64,000 nt of DNA from Panulirus ornatus (Eukaryota > Arthropoda > Malacostraca > Decapoda > Palinuridae), in assembly GCF_036320965.1 (NCBI RefSeq), contig NC_092257.1, forward strand, positions 16,699,913 through 16,763,912, read 5' to 3'. A program made the translations under genes and the position numbers. The notes beneath the pieces were generated by a model that ran no database searches, had not been told where the DNA came from, and was given only the letters and a program-made list of their open reading frames with translations. This document shows, piece after piece, positions 12,440 to 23,510 of this stretch; within the stretch, counting starts at the first letter, position 1; the number at the start of each line of letters is the position of its first letter.

Positions 12440-12722
12440 GCGATGGTGGGCACGTGCACCACTCTTGCCACCTGTCATGTCACGTGCACCTCTTCTACCA
12501 CCTGTCACATGACGTACACCTCTCTTGTCACACGTCACGTGCATCGCTCCTGCCAACTGTCACATCACGTGCATCTCTCCTACCTCCTGTCACATGACGT
12601 ACATCTCTCCTATCACCTGTCATATCACGTGCAACACTCCTGCCACTTGTCACGTCACGTGCACCTCTCGTACCAACTGTCACGCCACGTGCACCTTTCC
12701 TGCCACCTGTCACGTCACGCCA
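12440..12722 (+). repeat. E-box-rich minisatellite, about 30-bp unit
   Basis: About nine to ten copies of a unit of the form TGTCACATCACGTGCA followed by TCTCTCCTACCACC. At least six copies hold a perfect CACGTG palindrome, while intervening copies have GACGTAC at that place, giving an alternating pattern. It could bind bHLH or bZIP proteins, but no gene is adjacent. Confidence 0.88.
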
Positions 12723-12911
12723 TGTGAGGGTAAGCTAGCATCTCGTCCAATAACTCGAACACGTCACTTCAGGTCAGCCCTGCTCCACCACCCAGACATT
12801 CCCCAGTCGCGGTGGATGATCTTTTTCTATCTTTTTTTTTTTTACCACAAACCACACGAGATGATGACCCCGTCATCAGCACCTGCCACCTTACATATAC
12901 ACCCTTCCCTC

Positions 12912-13157
12912 TGACGCCACAGCAGTTCCTGCCACACACTCTGCCCTCTCTTGCCACAGCAATTCCTGCCACACACTCTGCCCTCTCTTGCCACAGCAGT
13001 TCCTGCCACACACTCTGCCCTCTGTTGCCACAGCAGTTCCTGCCACACACTCTGCCCTCTGTTGCCACAGCAGTTCCTGCCACACACTCTGCCCTCTGCT
13101 GCCACAGCAGTTCCTGCCACACACTCTGCCCTCTCTTGCCACAGCAATTCCTGCCAT
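12912..13157 (+). repeat. Minisatellite, 37-bp unit
   Basis: About six and a half nearly identical copies of a unit with core CAGCAGTTCCTGCCACACAC followed by TCTGCCCTCTGTTGCCA. Because 37 is not a multiple of three, the repeat peptide cycles through all frames every three units. Confidence 0.95.
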
Positions 13158-13159
13158 AT

Positions 13160-13840
13160 CCACCCCACCTCAACCACCCCCTTGTTGCCCATACCGACCT
13201 GGGGGAGGAAGGATCTGGTGTGTGTTTCCTCCCTCACTAGTTCTCCTCTCGCCCCTTTCCACTGCCTATTCTCCCTCCCCACCTTTACCTCCTTCCCTCT
13301 ACCTCACCCCTCCACCTCTTCCCCACTTCCTATCCCACGCCTATCCTCCTCCTCCCCCTCCACCTATGTCACCCTCCCTCCTCCTAAACCCTCTCCCTCC
13401 ACCCCTTCCTTCTCTCCATCATTTTGATCCTCAGCCGCCCGCTACACCTCCACATCCCTTACCAGTACATCATGACTTCACAATCAACAAGCCCTATTCT
13501 TCCTTCGCTTCCTCCGTCAAGTGAACCTTTTCCATATTTTCTCTCTCGATATTAAACCTCATATGAACCCCAAGTCTACTGAACCATCTTCGTTCCTTTC
13601 GTCTGTTTGGTAATACCTCACCCGAAACCTCTGACCCCAAGTGACCCTGTCGTCTCAGTTGCTTCACCTTCTGTCGACGCTCGCCTCTGTTTTCTATCAA
13701 CTTGACTCAATCTTTTCCCATCCAAGGGCCACATCGTCCTTAGTACCTGGGGCTTGTATCTGACCTCACAAATGAACCCTCGTGCTTCGCCCGACGCCGA
13801 ATTCGACTCACGCGCTGTCTCAATTGACCTTCAGCGAATC
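13160..13840. other. Pyrimidine-rich non-coding stretch
   Basis: CTCC-rich DNA with long proline/serine open frames that continue the array above. No domain was recognised. Confidence 0.4.
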
Positions 13841-13844
13841 TCCC

Positions 13845-14228
13845 CATCTCATATGACACCTCCCTCTTACCTGACACCTCTCACAAGACGCCGTACCTCC
13901 CTCTCACAAGACATCGTACTCCCCTCCCACCTGACACCTCTCACATGACACCACCCTCTCATCTGACACCTCTCACATGACATCTCCTTCCTCTCACCTG
14001 ACACCTCTCACGTGACATCTCCTTCCCTCTCACCTGACACCTCTCACATGACACCTCCCTCTCATCTGACACCTCTCACATGACACCTCCCTCCCTCTCA
14101 CCCTCATCTAACACCTCTCACATGACACCTCCCCCCCTCTCACCTGACACCTCTCACATGACACCTCCCTCCCTCTCACCTGACACCTCTCACATGACAC
14201 CTACCCCCACCCCTCACCTGACACCTTC
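13845..14228 (+). repeat. Minisatellite, about 33-bp unit with variants
   Basis: Ten or more imperfect copies of TCACCTGACACCTCTCACAT followed by GACACCTCCCTCC. Unit length varies as the pyrimidine part expands or contracts. Confidence 0.9.
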
Positions 14229-14375
14229 TCCTATAAACATTTCGCCCTCCTCGGCCAGTGTGCCTTACCGGGCCATCTTCTTTCAGGGAGTGATCATTAA
14301 AATGGACTCTCTACCATCGCCTCTGATGAAGCTCTCCCCCAGCTAAAGCTGAAGCTTTCCTCTTTCCCCACCACC

Positions 14376-14378
<3 letters not shown>

Positions 14379-14430
<52 letters not shown>
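14379..14430. repeat. (CA)n microsatellite
   Basis: A perfect CA tract closing the block of minisatellites. Confidence 0.97.
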
Positions 14431-14431
<1 letters not shown>

Positions 14432-14433
<2 letters not shown>

Positions 14434-15160
14434 CAAGCTCAACAGCTCACAAGCCTCCATTGTGCACTGAGGCTAAATTTACTCGGTGTGTGTATTGAGT
14501 TAAGTCTGGGTAAGGCAGCCAAGATCTCTGACCCGTCATGACTACTGCGCAACCTGAGGAGCCCCATTCCCATCATCGTCCTATTCTGATTTGCCCCATT
14601 TCTTATCGTCCCGAGGCACCGTAAGAGCCAAAACACTCGTTCACCTCCACTCAAAAAAAAAAAGAAAAAAGAAAAGCACCCCTTTCTTCTTCAGTCCTCG
14701 CGACTACTAAGTTCAAAAGCACAAATCAGTCCCTCCATCTTGAGCAGTCGACGTAACTTTCATCCGTCTTAAACCCACTCCCTCATACTCTTCAACCCTC
14801 ACACCTTCTCCCATTCCTTCCTTCGCTCGTGCTTCTCCCACGAACACCGGAAATTACCCCCTTGAACTTTCCGGGACCATTCTACCTCCTTCTCTCTCAA
14901 CCCGGTTTCAATGAGAGCCAGATTGCTCAGGTTTCTCTTATCAAAGAGAACGCATTATCTCTCTCCCTGCTTTTCATCCAGTCTATAGCCATGCACTTCA
15001 AACACCCGAGCCTGAGGCTACGAAGGACAAATCACTCTCCTGGCTCTTCTCTCTTTTTCTTTTCTGATCACGTTCTTAAGAAATGATAATTCATGAGGGG
15101 AGGGTTACCAACGCCCTTACTCCCATCCCTGTTAGCCGCCTCTTGTAACGCTTTGGAAAT
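14432..15160. other. Unassigned non-coding stretch
   Basis: An A-rich run near 14653-14674 and pyrimidine-rich DNA follow. No gene was recognised. Confidence 0.4.
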
Positions 15161-15164
15161 GCAA

Positions 15165-15572
15165 GGGTGGAATTCTTATTACCTACCCCCATGCACACAA
15201 AGGAAAACCTGTTGAATGCCTTAGATGATAGAGTGGCGGATATTGGTGTTTTGGACGAGTTCGAGAGGGTCCAGGCGAATGGTATGGTGAAAAGAGCGGA
15301 AGTAGTGAAAGCTTTGTGCAAGGTGAAGTGTGGCAAAGCGGCAAAAGTGGATGGATTTGCATCTTTTATTTTTTTTTAAAGAAAAGAGTAATTGCATTGT
15401 TGACTGGTTAGTCAAAGGACGTTAGTATGACCCAAGGTATGGTACATGAGGACTGCCCGAAAGCGTCTTATTTATGGATGTATAAAGGCAAGAGGAACAA
15501 AAGTGAATGTGCAATAAGAAGAGTGGTATAATTCCTTTGGGTATATTTGGTCAGATGTGTGGAAGAGTGGTG
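15165..15572 (+). mobile_element. LINE fragment, pre-RT and early RT
   Basis: The plus strand encodes, in one frame from about 15190, NLLNALDDRVAD, VLDEFERVQANGMVKRAEVV and KALCKVKCGKAAKVDG, matching the linker and first RT block of arthropod non-LTR elements (consensus of the form EVVKALRKMKxGKAAGVDG). Later, in other frames, CIVDWLV (about 15391) and YKGKRNKSECAIRRVV (about 15480-15528) match the PLYKGKGDxxECxNYRGI block. An A/T run near 15366-15376 breaks the frame. It stops where the opposite-strand element at 15572 begins. Confidence 0.72.
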
Positions 15573-16325
15573 TCGTCTGCATCACCACGGTCTTGGTGTG
15601 GCTGATGGTGGCGTCGTCGGCCGTACTCCACTCCTGAAGGTTGCTGAAGACGTGCTGTAGTGGCTGAAGTCAGGAGAGTTGCTGATGCCAAAGGTGGAGT
15701 CATCTACGTAACTTCCACAGGTGGTTTGTGTCCTTCAGAGCGTCACTGGTAAGGATGAGGGAGCAGAGTGGCTCCATCCTAGTGTCCTACGGTACGCCAC
15801 ATGCTCAGGGCGTCACTGGTAAGGATGAGGGAGCAGAGCGGCTCCATCCTAGTGTCCTACGGTACGCCACATGCTCAGGGTAGTCATCCCGATGTGGCTT
15901 CCCCTAAAAAAAAGGACGGTTTGACGTCGTCCGGTCAGGATGTCCGCCAGCCTCGAGACGAGACGCGCCCCCCTCCCACGCAGTCCCAGGTCAAAGGCTT
16001 TCTATACGATGATGTTGTGGTTGACCAAGTGGAAAACTTAAGTGAAGTCAACGACACTGAATGCCACCGAGGTCTTGCGTTTCTCCAAGTTGCTGTAAAC
16101 GATGTCTTAGAAGGCTGACAAGGCGTTGAGTAGTGGAGGAAGATCTCATGTTTCCAAACTGCTGAGGGTCTTGTGAATCAGCAGTGTCATGATGGGACCA
16201 GCCAAACACAAAACTTTTCACAAATCAGACTGAGGATTGGAGAGATGGCAACAGGTCTTCGGCTTATTAAGGAGACTCTCGGTTGTTGGCTTTGGGTAGT
16301 AGGGTGACATATGTTGTTGTCTAGG
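15572..16325 (-). mobile_element. LINE RT fragment with YVDD motif
   Basis: Read on the minus strand from about 16320: VTLLPKANNRESP, FVKSFVFGW, QDPQQFGNMRSSSTTQRLVS (about 16185-16120), a VDFT.VFHLVNHNII segment (about 16060-16015) equal to VDFTKAFDLVDHN, and YVDDSTFGIS (about 15700-15670), the catalytic YxDD block. ISHTKTVVM lies near 15600. Several frame changes and stops show decay, but YVDD itself is intact. A perfect-looking 70-bp duplication sits inside it. It belongs to a different lineage from the FADD-type elements elsewhere in the window. Confidence 0.75.
15740..15880. repeat. Tandem duplication, two 70-bp copies
   Basis: Two adjacent 70-bp copies starting at about 15740 and 15810 differ at one position (GAGTGG against GAGCGG). 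The near identity contrasts with the decay of the surrounding LINE fragment and suggests a recent event. Confidence 0.95.
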
Positions 16326-16570
16326 CTGTGTGGCATCTACACTGTTTGAGCGAAGCATGAACTGTATAGTGTATTAACTGTAGAGTGTAGTAACTGTATA
16401 GTGTATTGACTGTATAGTGTATTAAAGGTGTAGTGTATCAATCGTATAGTTTCACTGGGTGTGGCTGGGTATCTGGGTCTAAGGAGGTGAAGGTGCTAAG
16501 GTACTTGATATTCATCTACAGTGTTCGGGGGAGATGGAGTTGAGTCGGTGTGCCGGGATAGGGGCTGACG
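16325..16570. repeat. Degenerate TGTATAGTGTATTAAC repeat and flank
   Basis: Five or so imperfect copies of a 16-21 bp AT-rich unit (ACTGTATAGTGTATTA) lie at 16356-16452, then ordinary sequence. Confidence 0.7.
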
Positions 16571-16575
16571 TCGAG

Positions 16576-16651
<76 letters not shown>
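16576..16651. repeat. (GT)n microsatellite
   Basis: A perfect GT tract of about 38 units. Confidence 0.98.
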
Positions 16652-16652
<1 letters not shown>

Positions 16653-16979
16653 TACTCAAGCCATACAAGAGTTCCTAAACTAATTACACCCCTGGAAGCT
16701 GAGGCTGGCCACCTTGCTACATTTCTATGGGATTATTTATTTGTATAAACGCAGACCACTGGGGAGGTGGGGGTGTGGTTGGTGTAGGAGGGGGATAAGC
16801 ATCTGCGCCTTACGGGGAGTTACGTCAGGGAGGAGCCCAAGGGAGGAAGGCCTGGCCTTTGTAGAGAAACTCAGCGGGAACTCATCCCACGTCCCTCTTG
16901 ATGGTAACTTATGCCTCTTGACGTGTTTAGGAGACGTGGATGTCCTACTTTCCTTCTTCCTTACTACTTCCCTCCACTG

Positions 16980-16983
<4 letters not shown>

Positions 16984-17059
<76 letters not shown>
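16984..17059. repeat. (CT)n microsatellite
   Basis: A perfect CT tract of about 38 units. It is followed by TCC triplets at 17078-17116. Confidence 0.98.
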
Positions 17060-17062
<3 letters not shown>

Positions 17063-17184
17063 ATGCTCTCTTCCTCCTCCTCCTCCTCCTCCTCCTCTGC
17101 TCCTCCTCCTCCTTCCACTAGTATCACCAGTGCCCCTCACTCCTCCAGCTTTCGTGTCTCACCAATTAAGCCAGCATGCTGTCG

Positions 17185-17327
<143 letters not shown>

Positions 17328-17436
17328 GCCTCCGTCCACTACACGCACAAACTGCTTATCTCTCGCCGAAACATGGAAAACAAACTTCTAAAGAAATATT
17401 TTCGTGTCGGTAACAACGTTATACGACCAGCGTGCG

Positions 17437-17457
17437 TGACGTCAAGGCATGACGTCA
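17437..17457. promoter_or_regulatory. Two tandem CRE-like palindromes
   Basis: Perfect TGACGTCA palindromes occur at 17437-17444 and 17450-17457, 13 bp start to start. This is the consensus ATF/CREB site. No transcript start or exon is recognised nearby, so function is unproven. Confidence 0.4.
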
Positions 17458-17459
17458 CT

Positions 17460-17900
17460 AGGAGGCTGAGGATGGCCAGTCAGCTTGTATGGGGGTGGGG
17501 GGCTGTGGTAGGGGGAGGAGAGTGTGTGAGACGGGTGGCCACGTGACCCAGGAGGTCAGGTCACAGCCTTGCCCTGGTCAATAACTTTCTTCATTATTCA
17601 CTTCATGATCCAACTTGCTTTAGTTCCTTGAACTTTATTGTAGGAAACTCAACCAACGGGAGACGCATTTCGCCACAGCTGTCTTCCTGTTGGCCCCGTT
17701 GACGAGACGTTTTATTACATCTTATGACGTAAACGGCTCGTGGCTAGTTTTACCAGTACCTGGTATGCTGATCTGCCTCGTATCCATCTATCCATCTTAC
17801 TATATATAAATCTATCTATCCATCTAATCCGCGTGGAAAATGAAACACGATAAGTTCCCAAGTGCACTTTCGTGTAATGATCACATCATCAAGTGGAGAT
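17460..17900. other. Non-coding stretch next to the Penelope-like fragment
   Basis: A short inverted arrangement occurs at 17655-17715 (CCAACGGGAGACG against CGTTGACGAGACG), with TATC-rich DNA at 17785-17830. It may hold the 3' part of the Penelope-like element, but this is not established. Confidence 0.35.
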
Positions 17901-17904
17901 ACAA

Positions 17905-18375
17905 GAAAGAAATATAGCAGTCAGTTGATGCACAACGAAAAGACGTAGCTAGGACGCCATTTGGTAAACAAGTGACTACCCCAATGGAGGTCGGGTGCGT
18001 TCAAGTCTGACAACAAGCGTATCATAAAATCTATAGCCTGGACAAAAAAAGAGAACTGTTTACAAACTTTATCAACAATAAAGCTATCCAATTTGTGTAG
18101 ACCTTCACTAAAATCAATGCTACAATTCTTTGTGTATTTAATGATAGAAGATTCAATGATACTTCTCGTGGTACAGGCGTTAGTTGATAACTGAGATGGC
18201 ATTATTCCATTCAGTACAATGATCATCATTTTCAAATTGATTAAACTAGACATTTGATGCTTGTCCTGTTCTTATACTGTCATCATGTTGCTTAAATCTG
18301 ACAGAAAGTTCTTTACCAGCCTGCCCAACATAAAACTCATCATAATTTTTACATGGTACTCTGTAAACACAGCCT

Positions 18376-18376
<1 letters not shown>
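17905..18376 (-). mobile_element. Penelope-like element GIY-YIG endonuclease remnant
   Basis: The minus strand begins, right after a CA tract, with GCVYRVPCKNYDEFYVGQAG and then KELSVRFKQH, which are the GIY, YIG and RxxxH parts of a Penelope-like GIY-YIG nuclease. A frame change near 18245 leads to FNQFENDDHCTEWNNAISVI, and another near 18185 to TTRSIIESSII, which holds the expected catalytic Glu. SEGLHKLDSFIVDKVCKQF follows and is the usual C-terminal region. The N-terminal RT part is absent, cut off at the microsatellite. Known Penelope-like elements end in this domain, so it is a 5'-truncated, frameshifted copy. Confidence 0.8.

Positions 18377-18443
<67 letters not shown>
18376..18443. 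repeat. (GT)n microsatellite
   Basis: A perfect GT tract of about 33 units whose edge coincides with the truncation point of the Penelope-like fragment. Confidence 0.98.
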
Positions 18444-18446
<3 letters not shown>

Positions 18447-18837
18447 TTCCGCGTATCGACATAGCGCCAGGAATAGATGAGGAATGGCCACATCTGCTCA
18501 CATCCCCCCCTCTACATTTCATATATAACGTACCAAAACCAGGACCTCCTGTCCCCCCTCCCAGCCCCAGAGACCTATCTGTGGTTTCTCCTGACAGCTT
18601 CACATGCCCTGTTTCATCCCACTGACAGCACGTCAACCCCTGTACACCAAATCGCTCCAATTCGCTCTATCCCGTGCATGTCTCACACCCTCCTTCTTAT
18701 TGAGACCCCGATGACTCAAAGCACCTTTACCTCCATCCTTCCATCTCTCAGTCGATGTTCTCCTTGCCTGGGTGGACTGAAGCGGTGGAAAGCATAAGCA
18801 GAGTGAGCCAGGGAAGGCGTTCCTGGCGTGGGACGGG

Positions 18838-19035
18838 GGAAGCGTGGGTGATGAGGGATGGGGGAGGGCGTGGGTGGTGAGGGATGGGGGAGGGCGTAGG
18901 TATTTAGGGATGGGGGAGGGCGTGAGTGGTTAGAGATGAGGGAGGGCGTGCGTGGTGAGGGATGGGGGAGGGCGTGAGTGGTTAGGGATGAGGGAGGGCG
19001 TGCGTGGTGAGGAATGGGGGAGGGCGTGGGTGGTG
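18838..19035 (+). repeat. Minisatellite, about 27-bp unit
   Basis: Seven or so copies of GATGGGGGAGGGCGTGGGTG followed by GTGAGG, with T/G variation. Confidence 0.85.
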
Positions 19036-19039
19036 AAGG

Positions 19040-19760
19040 TGATCTCAATTATTAAAGCGTGAGGGAGGCGAGGGAGTTAAAGGGGACCTACCGTACGCCG
19101 GCTGAGGACGGCAGACCTGGGGAGGTGCTGGGGTGATGGTGGGGAGTGTGTAGGGCGGGGGATGTGGGGCGAGGGAGTATAGTGGCACGAGGGAGTGTGC
19201 CTGGTGAGAGTAATGATTGGTGAGGATTTATGGTGAAAGGCAGTGAGTGTGGTTGGTGAGGAGCTGGTCTGTGTGACTGGTGAGGGGCGGGTGAGTGTGG
19301 TTAATGAGAGGTAGTAAAAGTCGTGAGGAGCAGATGAGTGTGGCTGGTGGTTGGTGAGGGGGCTGGGTGGTGTTTGGTGTGGGGTAGGTGTGTGGTAAGG
19401 CCGTGTGGTAGAACCTACCCACTCAGGGGTGACCGACACGAACAATACCGCTCGAAAGATTCCAATACTCGACACGCGGGATGTAGAGACGAGGCGAACC
19501 CATCTGTGTGGCGTTGAGGACCCTGACTCTGAGGGAGGGAGTATGGGAGAGGGGGATGGAGATTCCCTAGCCCCATGGGAGAGGGGAGGAGGGAGATACC
19601 CTAGCCCCTGGGAGCTGGGGTAAGGGGAACTCTGGCTTTGTGAGGATGGAGACAAGGTCTTGGACCTGAGCGATGGGGGGTAGGATCCTGGATCTGTGGC
19701 TGGAGTGGCCCGGAGAGGAGGGGAACTACCTGAAGAAGGGGACAAGGCCACACTGGAATG
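19040..19760. other. Purine/GT-rich low-complexity stretch
   Basis: GTGAGGGG and GGTTGGTGAG motifs recur without a clear period. The 224-codon minus-strand open frame here is proline/serine-rich, has no recognisable domain and tracks the low complexity. Confidence 0.5.
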
Positions 19761-19970
19761 TAACCAGAAAATGATGCGGTCGGGGAAATTGCATGAGCAA
19801 CAAAGCAGTACTTTTCACCGTTACTAACACACTACAAGGCTCTTACTATTCTTATTGCCTCTAATTTTCTCCTCCTCCGTCTGTCTACGCCCGTCATGGT
19901 GTCAGGCTGGAGGAGTGTCTTGGCAAGGCCCAGCAAACCTAAGGTGTCTGAACCCTTCTTGAAGGTGCTA

Positions 19971-20087
<117 letters not shown>

Positions 20088-20278
20088 ACCAAATTACTGC
20101 CATATATGATACTTAAGCAGTATCAGAGCCTAAGTGGGATGGAGGAGAGTCGAGCCAATACACTCGACTGATGGTATCCAACGACGCTATCTCTATATGA
20201 TCACCGTGATAGCTTTCTGTGAGAGGTCTTATCTTGATGTGTCGAGTGCCACTCGCTTGATGAAGCCTGGGATAGCTA

Positions 20279-20358
<80 letters not shown>
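20279..20358. repeat. (CT)n microsatellite
   Basis: A CT tract with one missing T near 20291. Confidence 0.98.
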
Positions 20359-20360
<2 letters not shown>

Positions 20361-20399
20361 TAACGTCTATCGAACCTCTTCTTCACCCGAATGACGATG

Positions 20400-23000
20400 G
20401 AACTCTTCCTGTTATGACGGGGGTGGTGGGTGGGTGTTGTCCCGCAGTAGAGGCAGGAACTCCGTTCCCTCACACGCCGACTGATAATAACATCCCCTCC
20501 ACGCTAACCCTGAGGATATTGCAACCTGTCAACACAGCTTCCCACTGGCTAGGGACCTGCTGATGCTTTCAGCCTTTACAGTGAACTCACCTTTCTTCCC
20601 GTGGTTCAGAAATGAAACAGGTTAATAACGCTACGTTTAGCTTCGCTGGACTGAAATGGCATCTGATTCGAAGATGCCTCATTTGCTTAGAATTGTATCA
20701 ATTAGATGTTTATGATACTCCCGTAAGGTGTGATACTTCTTCCACGACTGTTGGAAGCCGAGGGAGCGCTACGGATACATGAGTAACAACACAGTGTATT
20801 CATTAAGTAAGTACTGTGGTGCTAAGCTGAGACACGTGGCGTTAAGATTATGGTAAGACGGTCATACGTCGGGAGGTAGGCTTAGCAGGAGTCTTGCTGA
20901 CGTAGCGTAAGTTAAGGAGGTGAGGCAGTCGTGTGTTCGTCATATGGCTCATCATTTTATAAGGTCTGTGAGAGATGTTCTACCATCTTTTGTCTGATAT
21001 ACTATGAGTGGTTAATCTAGAGTTCTCTGGTATAGTATGTGGCTAAATCACATTCTCTGAGGGCGTATGATACAGTATATCACTATGTACAAAAGCTGTA
21101 TAATACTCTCTAAGACCGCTCGACATACTCAAAAGATATCTTTATTATACCGTTAGACTGCGCGACATACCCGAGATATGTTCCTTGTCGTCTAACACTT
21201 ATGTTTAATAAACTCTGAGGCTCTTGACATACTGTACGCTACTTTGTTGGATGCAGTCCAGCACTGCTTGGTTGAAATGAGCCACTGGTCTCTGTGGACA
21301 AAAAAAAAAAAAAATCACCTCTCTCGTACGACACTTTAAACCACGACGACTGGCAGCAGGCTGACGGCCAGCCGACCCTCAGCCAACAATAAAATATAAG
21401 CTCTACGAAGATTTTCTGAATGAAATATTTTTCTTTTGAAAATGTCTAAGGTGACTGACGCTCCTGTGACTACCTCCAGTGGTGCCTCACGGGGAGAACG
21501 AACTAAGTTTGGCTGAGATCGGCCCAACAGCGAAGTAGGAGCAGTGATTTAAGAAGTGCGTCAACAAACAGCCTTTCTTTCATATTTCGACTCTCGTCGT
21601 CGCCTCTAACTGGAGGCCTCCCCAGCTCCACCACCCTCTGGTAACTTTCTAGTCAGTGAACCTCCTCTCGCAAGTGCCACTTCCAGGTTAACTCGACAAC
21701 ACATCTCTCGTCAGTAACCACCTTCCTCACCTCTCCCGACACTGTGCATTTTCCAGGGCCGTGTACATGCAAGGAGAAGAAGACCCGTGAAAAATAATCG
21801 CGACGACTTATAAACATCGTATTACCAACGGGATGGCAGGTGCATTCCAATGTTTACATGCGTCGATTTCCGTAACCAGTTGGAAACTGACCACATAACA
21901 CGTCCCCTGGGATATACATTTTCTCATCAGTAACACAGAGATGACAGATATATAAAGATAACTCACAGATCTTCAGGTGGCATCCTCTCTCAGAGAACAG
22001 AACATACCACTCAGGTCCAATTTCTTCAATCTCACCCAGCAGAGAGCGAGGCGCTGTTCCACCGATCTTTCTTCTTTCTTCCCTCGACTCTAATGACTTC
22101 CTTTCCTGGCCAAATGGCCTCATACCTGGGAGACTCGAACCTTACACCAAAATACAGAGAAATTTTTCTTACTGTTCAATTCACCTGGAATGTGTATGGT
22201 CCCCTCACTGTCAAACAGGAGGGAGGCGGTAACTCCACTGTCCTGGGAGGCGGTAACTCTACTCCCCTAGGAGTGTCGACAGTTCCCCTCTAGTCTTACT
22301 TCGTACTATTGTGGTACAGAAAAGCCCTCAGAGCACAGCTTCTTCCCTCCCTTATAGCTGACTCGCATGCGTCATCATCATCATCTGACGTGATCCAATA
22401 TCTACCCAATGATTCCGGATTGAAATTACGTGTACCAGGAACCCCTTCACCCCGACGTTGCACATTAAAGCTACACAATCCTTCCCCCATAAACAGTTCG
22501 GCTTAAATAGCCAAAACAATATCGGTGAAACTGGTTGACCGCGTAAAACTACATAATGAGATCCTCCGATACTGAAAACAAAATCGCAGCGCAATACATT
22601 CATTCATTTTTTTTTCTATTTTCTTTTCTTTTCAAACTGAAGGAATTATTTTGGAAACTCACTTGCGTTTTATATTTGGACTACGGACACAAACACGCGG
22701 GGGGGGGGGGGTGTCAGTGTTATTCATCTATGTACGAGCAAGTACACCAGTAATTCAAGATCAGATGACATCAAATTGCTTTTATAATACTCACAGAGAT
22801 GAATGTAGCTCTTTATATAAGCAATTACTGTCAAGGAGAACGCAATTTGTGAGGAAAGTAACTTGAGAGAAATTATACGATGGAATCAGAGGCGCCCGAA
22901 CATCATCAAGAACTGCTTGGGCAAGATGTGTGTCGAGCAGCAAGTGGAGCGATGGTCTCGAACTCATGGTTGAAAAAACATCGGCCAACGGTGTTTACAT
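20400..23000. other. Largely unique non-coding stretch
   Basis: Degenerate repeats of a CGACATAC(T/C)CxxGATAT type lie at 21105-21240, a poly-A run at 21300-21315, two 24-bp GGGAGGCGGTAACTCC copies at 22224-22273, and a G run at 22699-22710. Open frames are short and none matches a family I recognise. No exon can be supported. Confidence 0.4.
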
Positions 23001-23025
23001 ATCCCTTGAGCTCAACGGCGCAGCC

Positions 23026-23192
23026 CTTGATCACGACGGCACGACACTGTAGCACGACAGTACGACACTTGAGCATGAAGGCACGACACTGTAGCACGAC
23101 AGTACGACACTTGATCACGACGGCACGACACTGTAGCACGACAGTATGACCCTTGAGCACGACGGTACGACCACTGAGGGGAAAGGTATAAC
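23026..23192 (-). repeat. 21-bp family minisatellite array 2a
   Basis: About eight units of the family in minus orientation. On the plus strand they read CACGACGGCACGACACTGTAG and ACGACAGTACGACACTTGA alternately, giving a higher-order period of about 42 bp. It faces array 2b across a 75-bp centre. Confidence 0.9.
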
Positions 23193-23265
23193 CCTTGGCT
23201 ATGATAGCCAGTCCCTTGACCTGACACCTTAAGGCTTGGGGTCAAGCACCAAGGCTTGCATACCC

Positions 23266-23510
23266 AAGGGTCGTACCGTCATGCTCAAAGATCGTACCGT
23301 CGTGCTCAAGGGTCGTACCGTCATGCTCAAGGATCGTACCGTCGTGCTCAAGGATCGTACCGTCGTGCTCAAGGTTCGTACCGTCATGCTCAAGGGTCGT
23401 ATCGTCGTGCTTGAGGGTCGTACCGTCATTATCAAGGGTCGCACCGTCGTGCTCAAGGGTCGTACCGTCATGCTCAAGGGTCGTACCGTCGTGCTTAAGG
23501 GTTGCCTTCG
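23266..23510 (+). repeat. 21-bp family minisatellite array 2b
   Basis: Eleven to twelve units with core GTCGTACCGTCGTGCTC in plus orientation, period 21. Odd variants carry CATGCTC or GATCGTACC. The opposite orientation to array 2a makes the pair a large imperfect inverted repeat. Confidence 0.95.

Noticed and set aside
12912..13157. Possible CRISPR array from the 37-bp period
   Set aside because: The whole 37 bp repeats, so there is no repeat-spacer alternation.
19077..19751. A 224-codon minus-strand open frame
   Set aside because: It is a Pro/Ser/Thr-rich translation of GGTGAGGG-type low-complexity DNA, with no recognisable domain or family.
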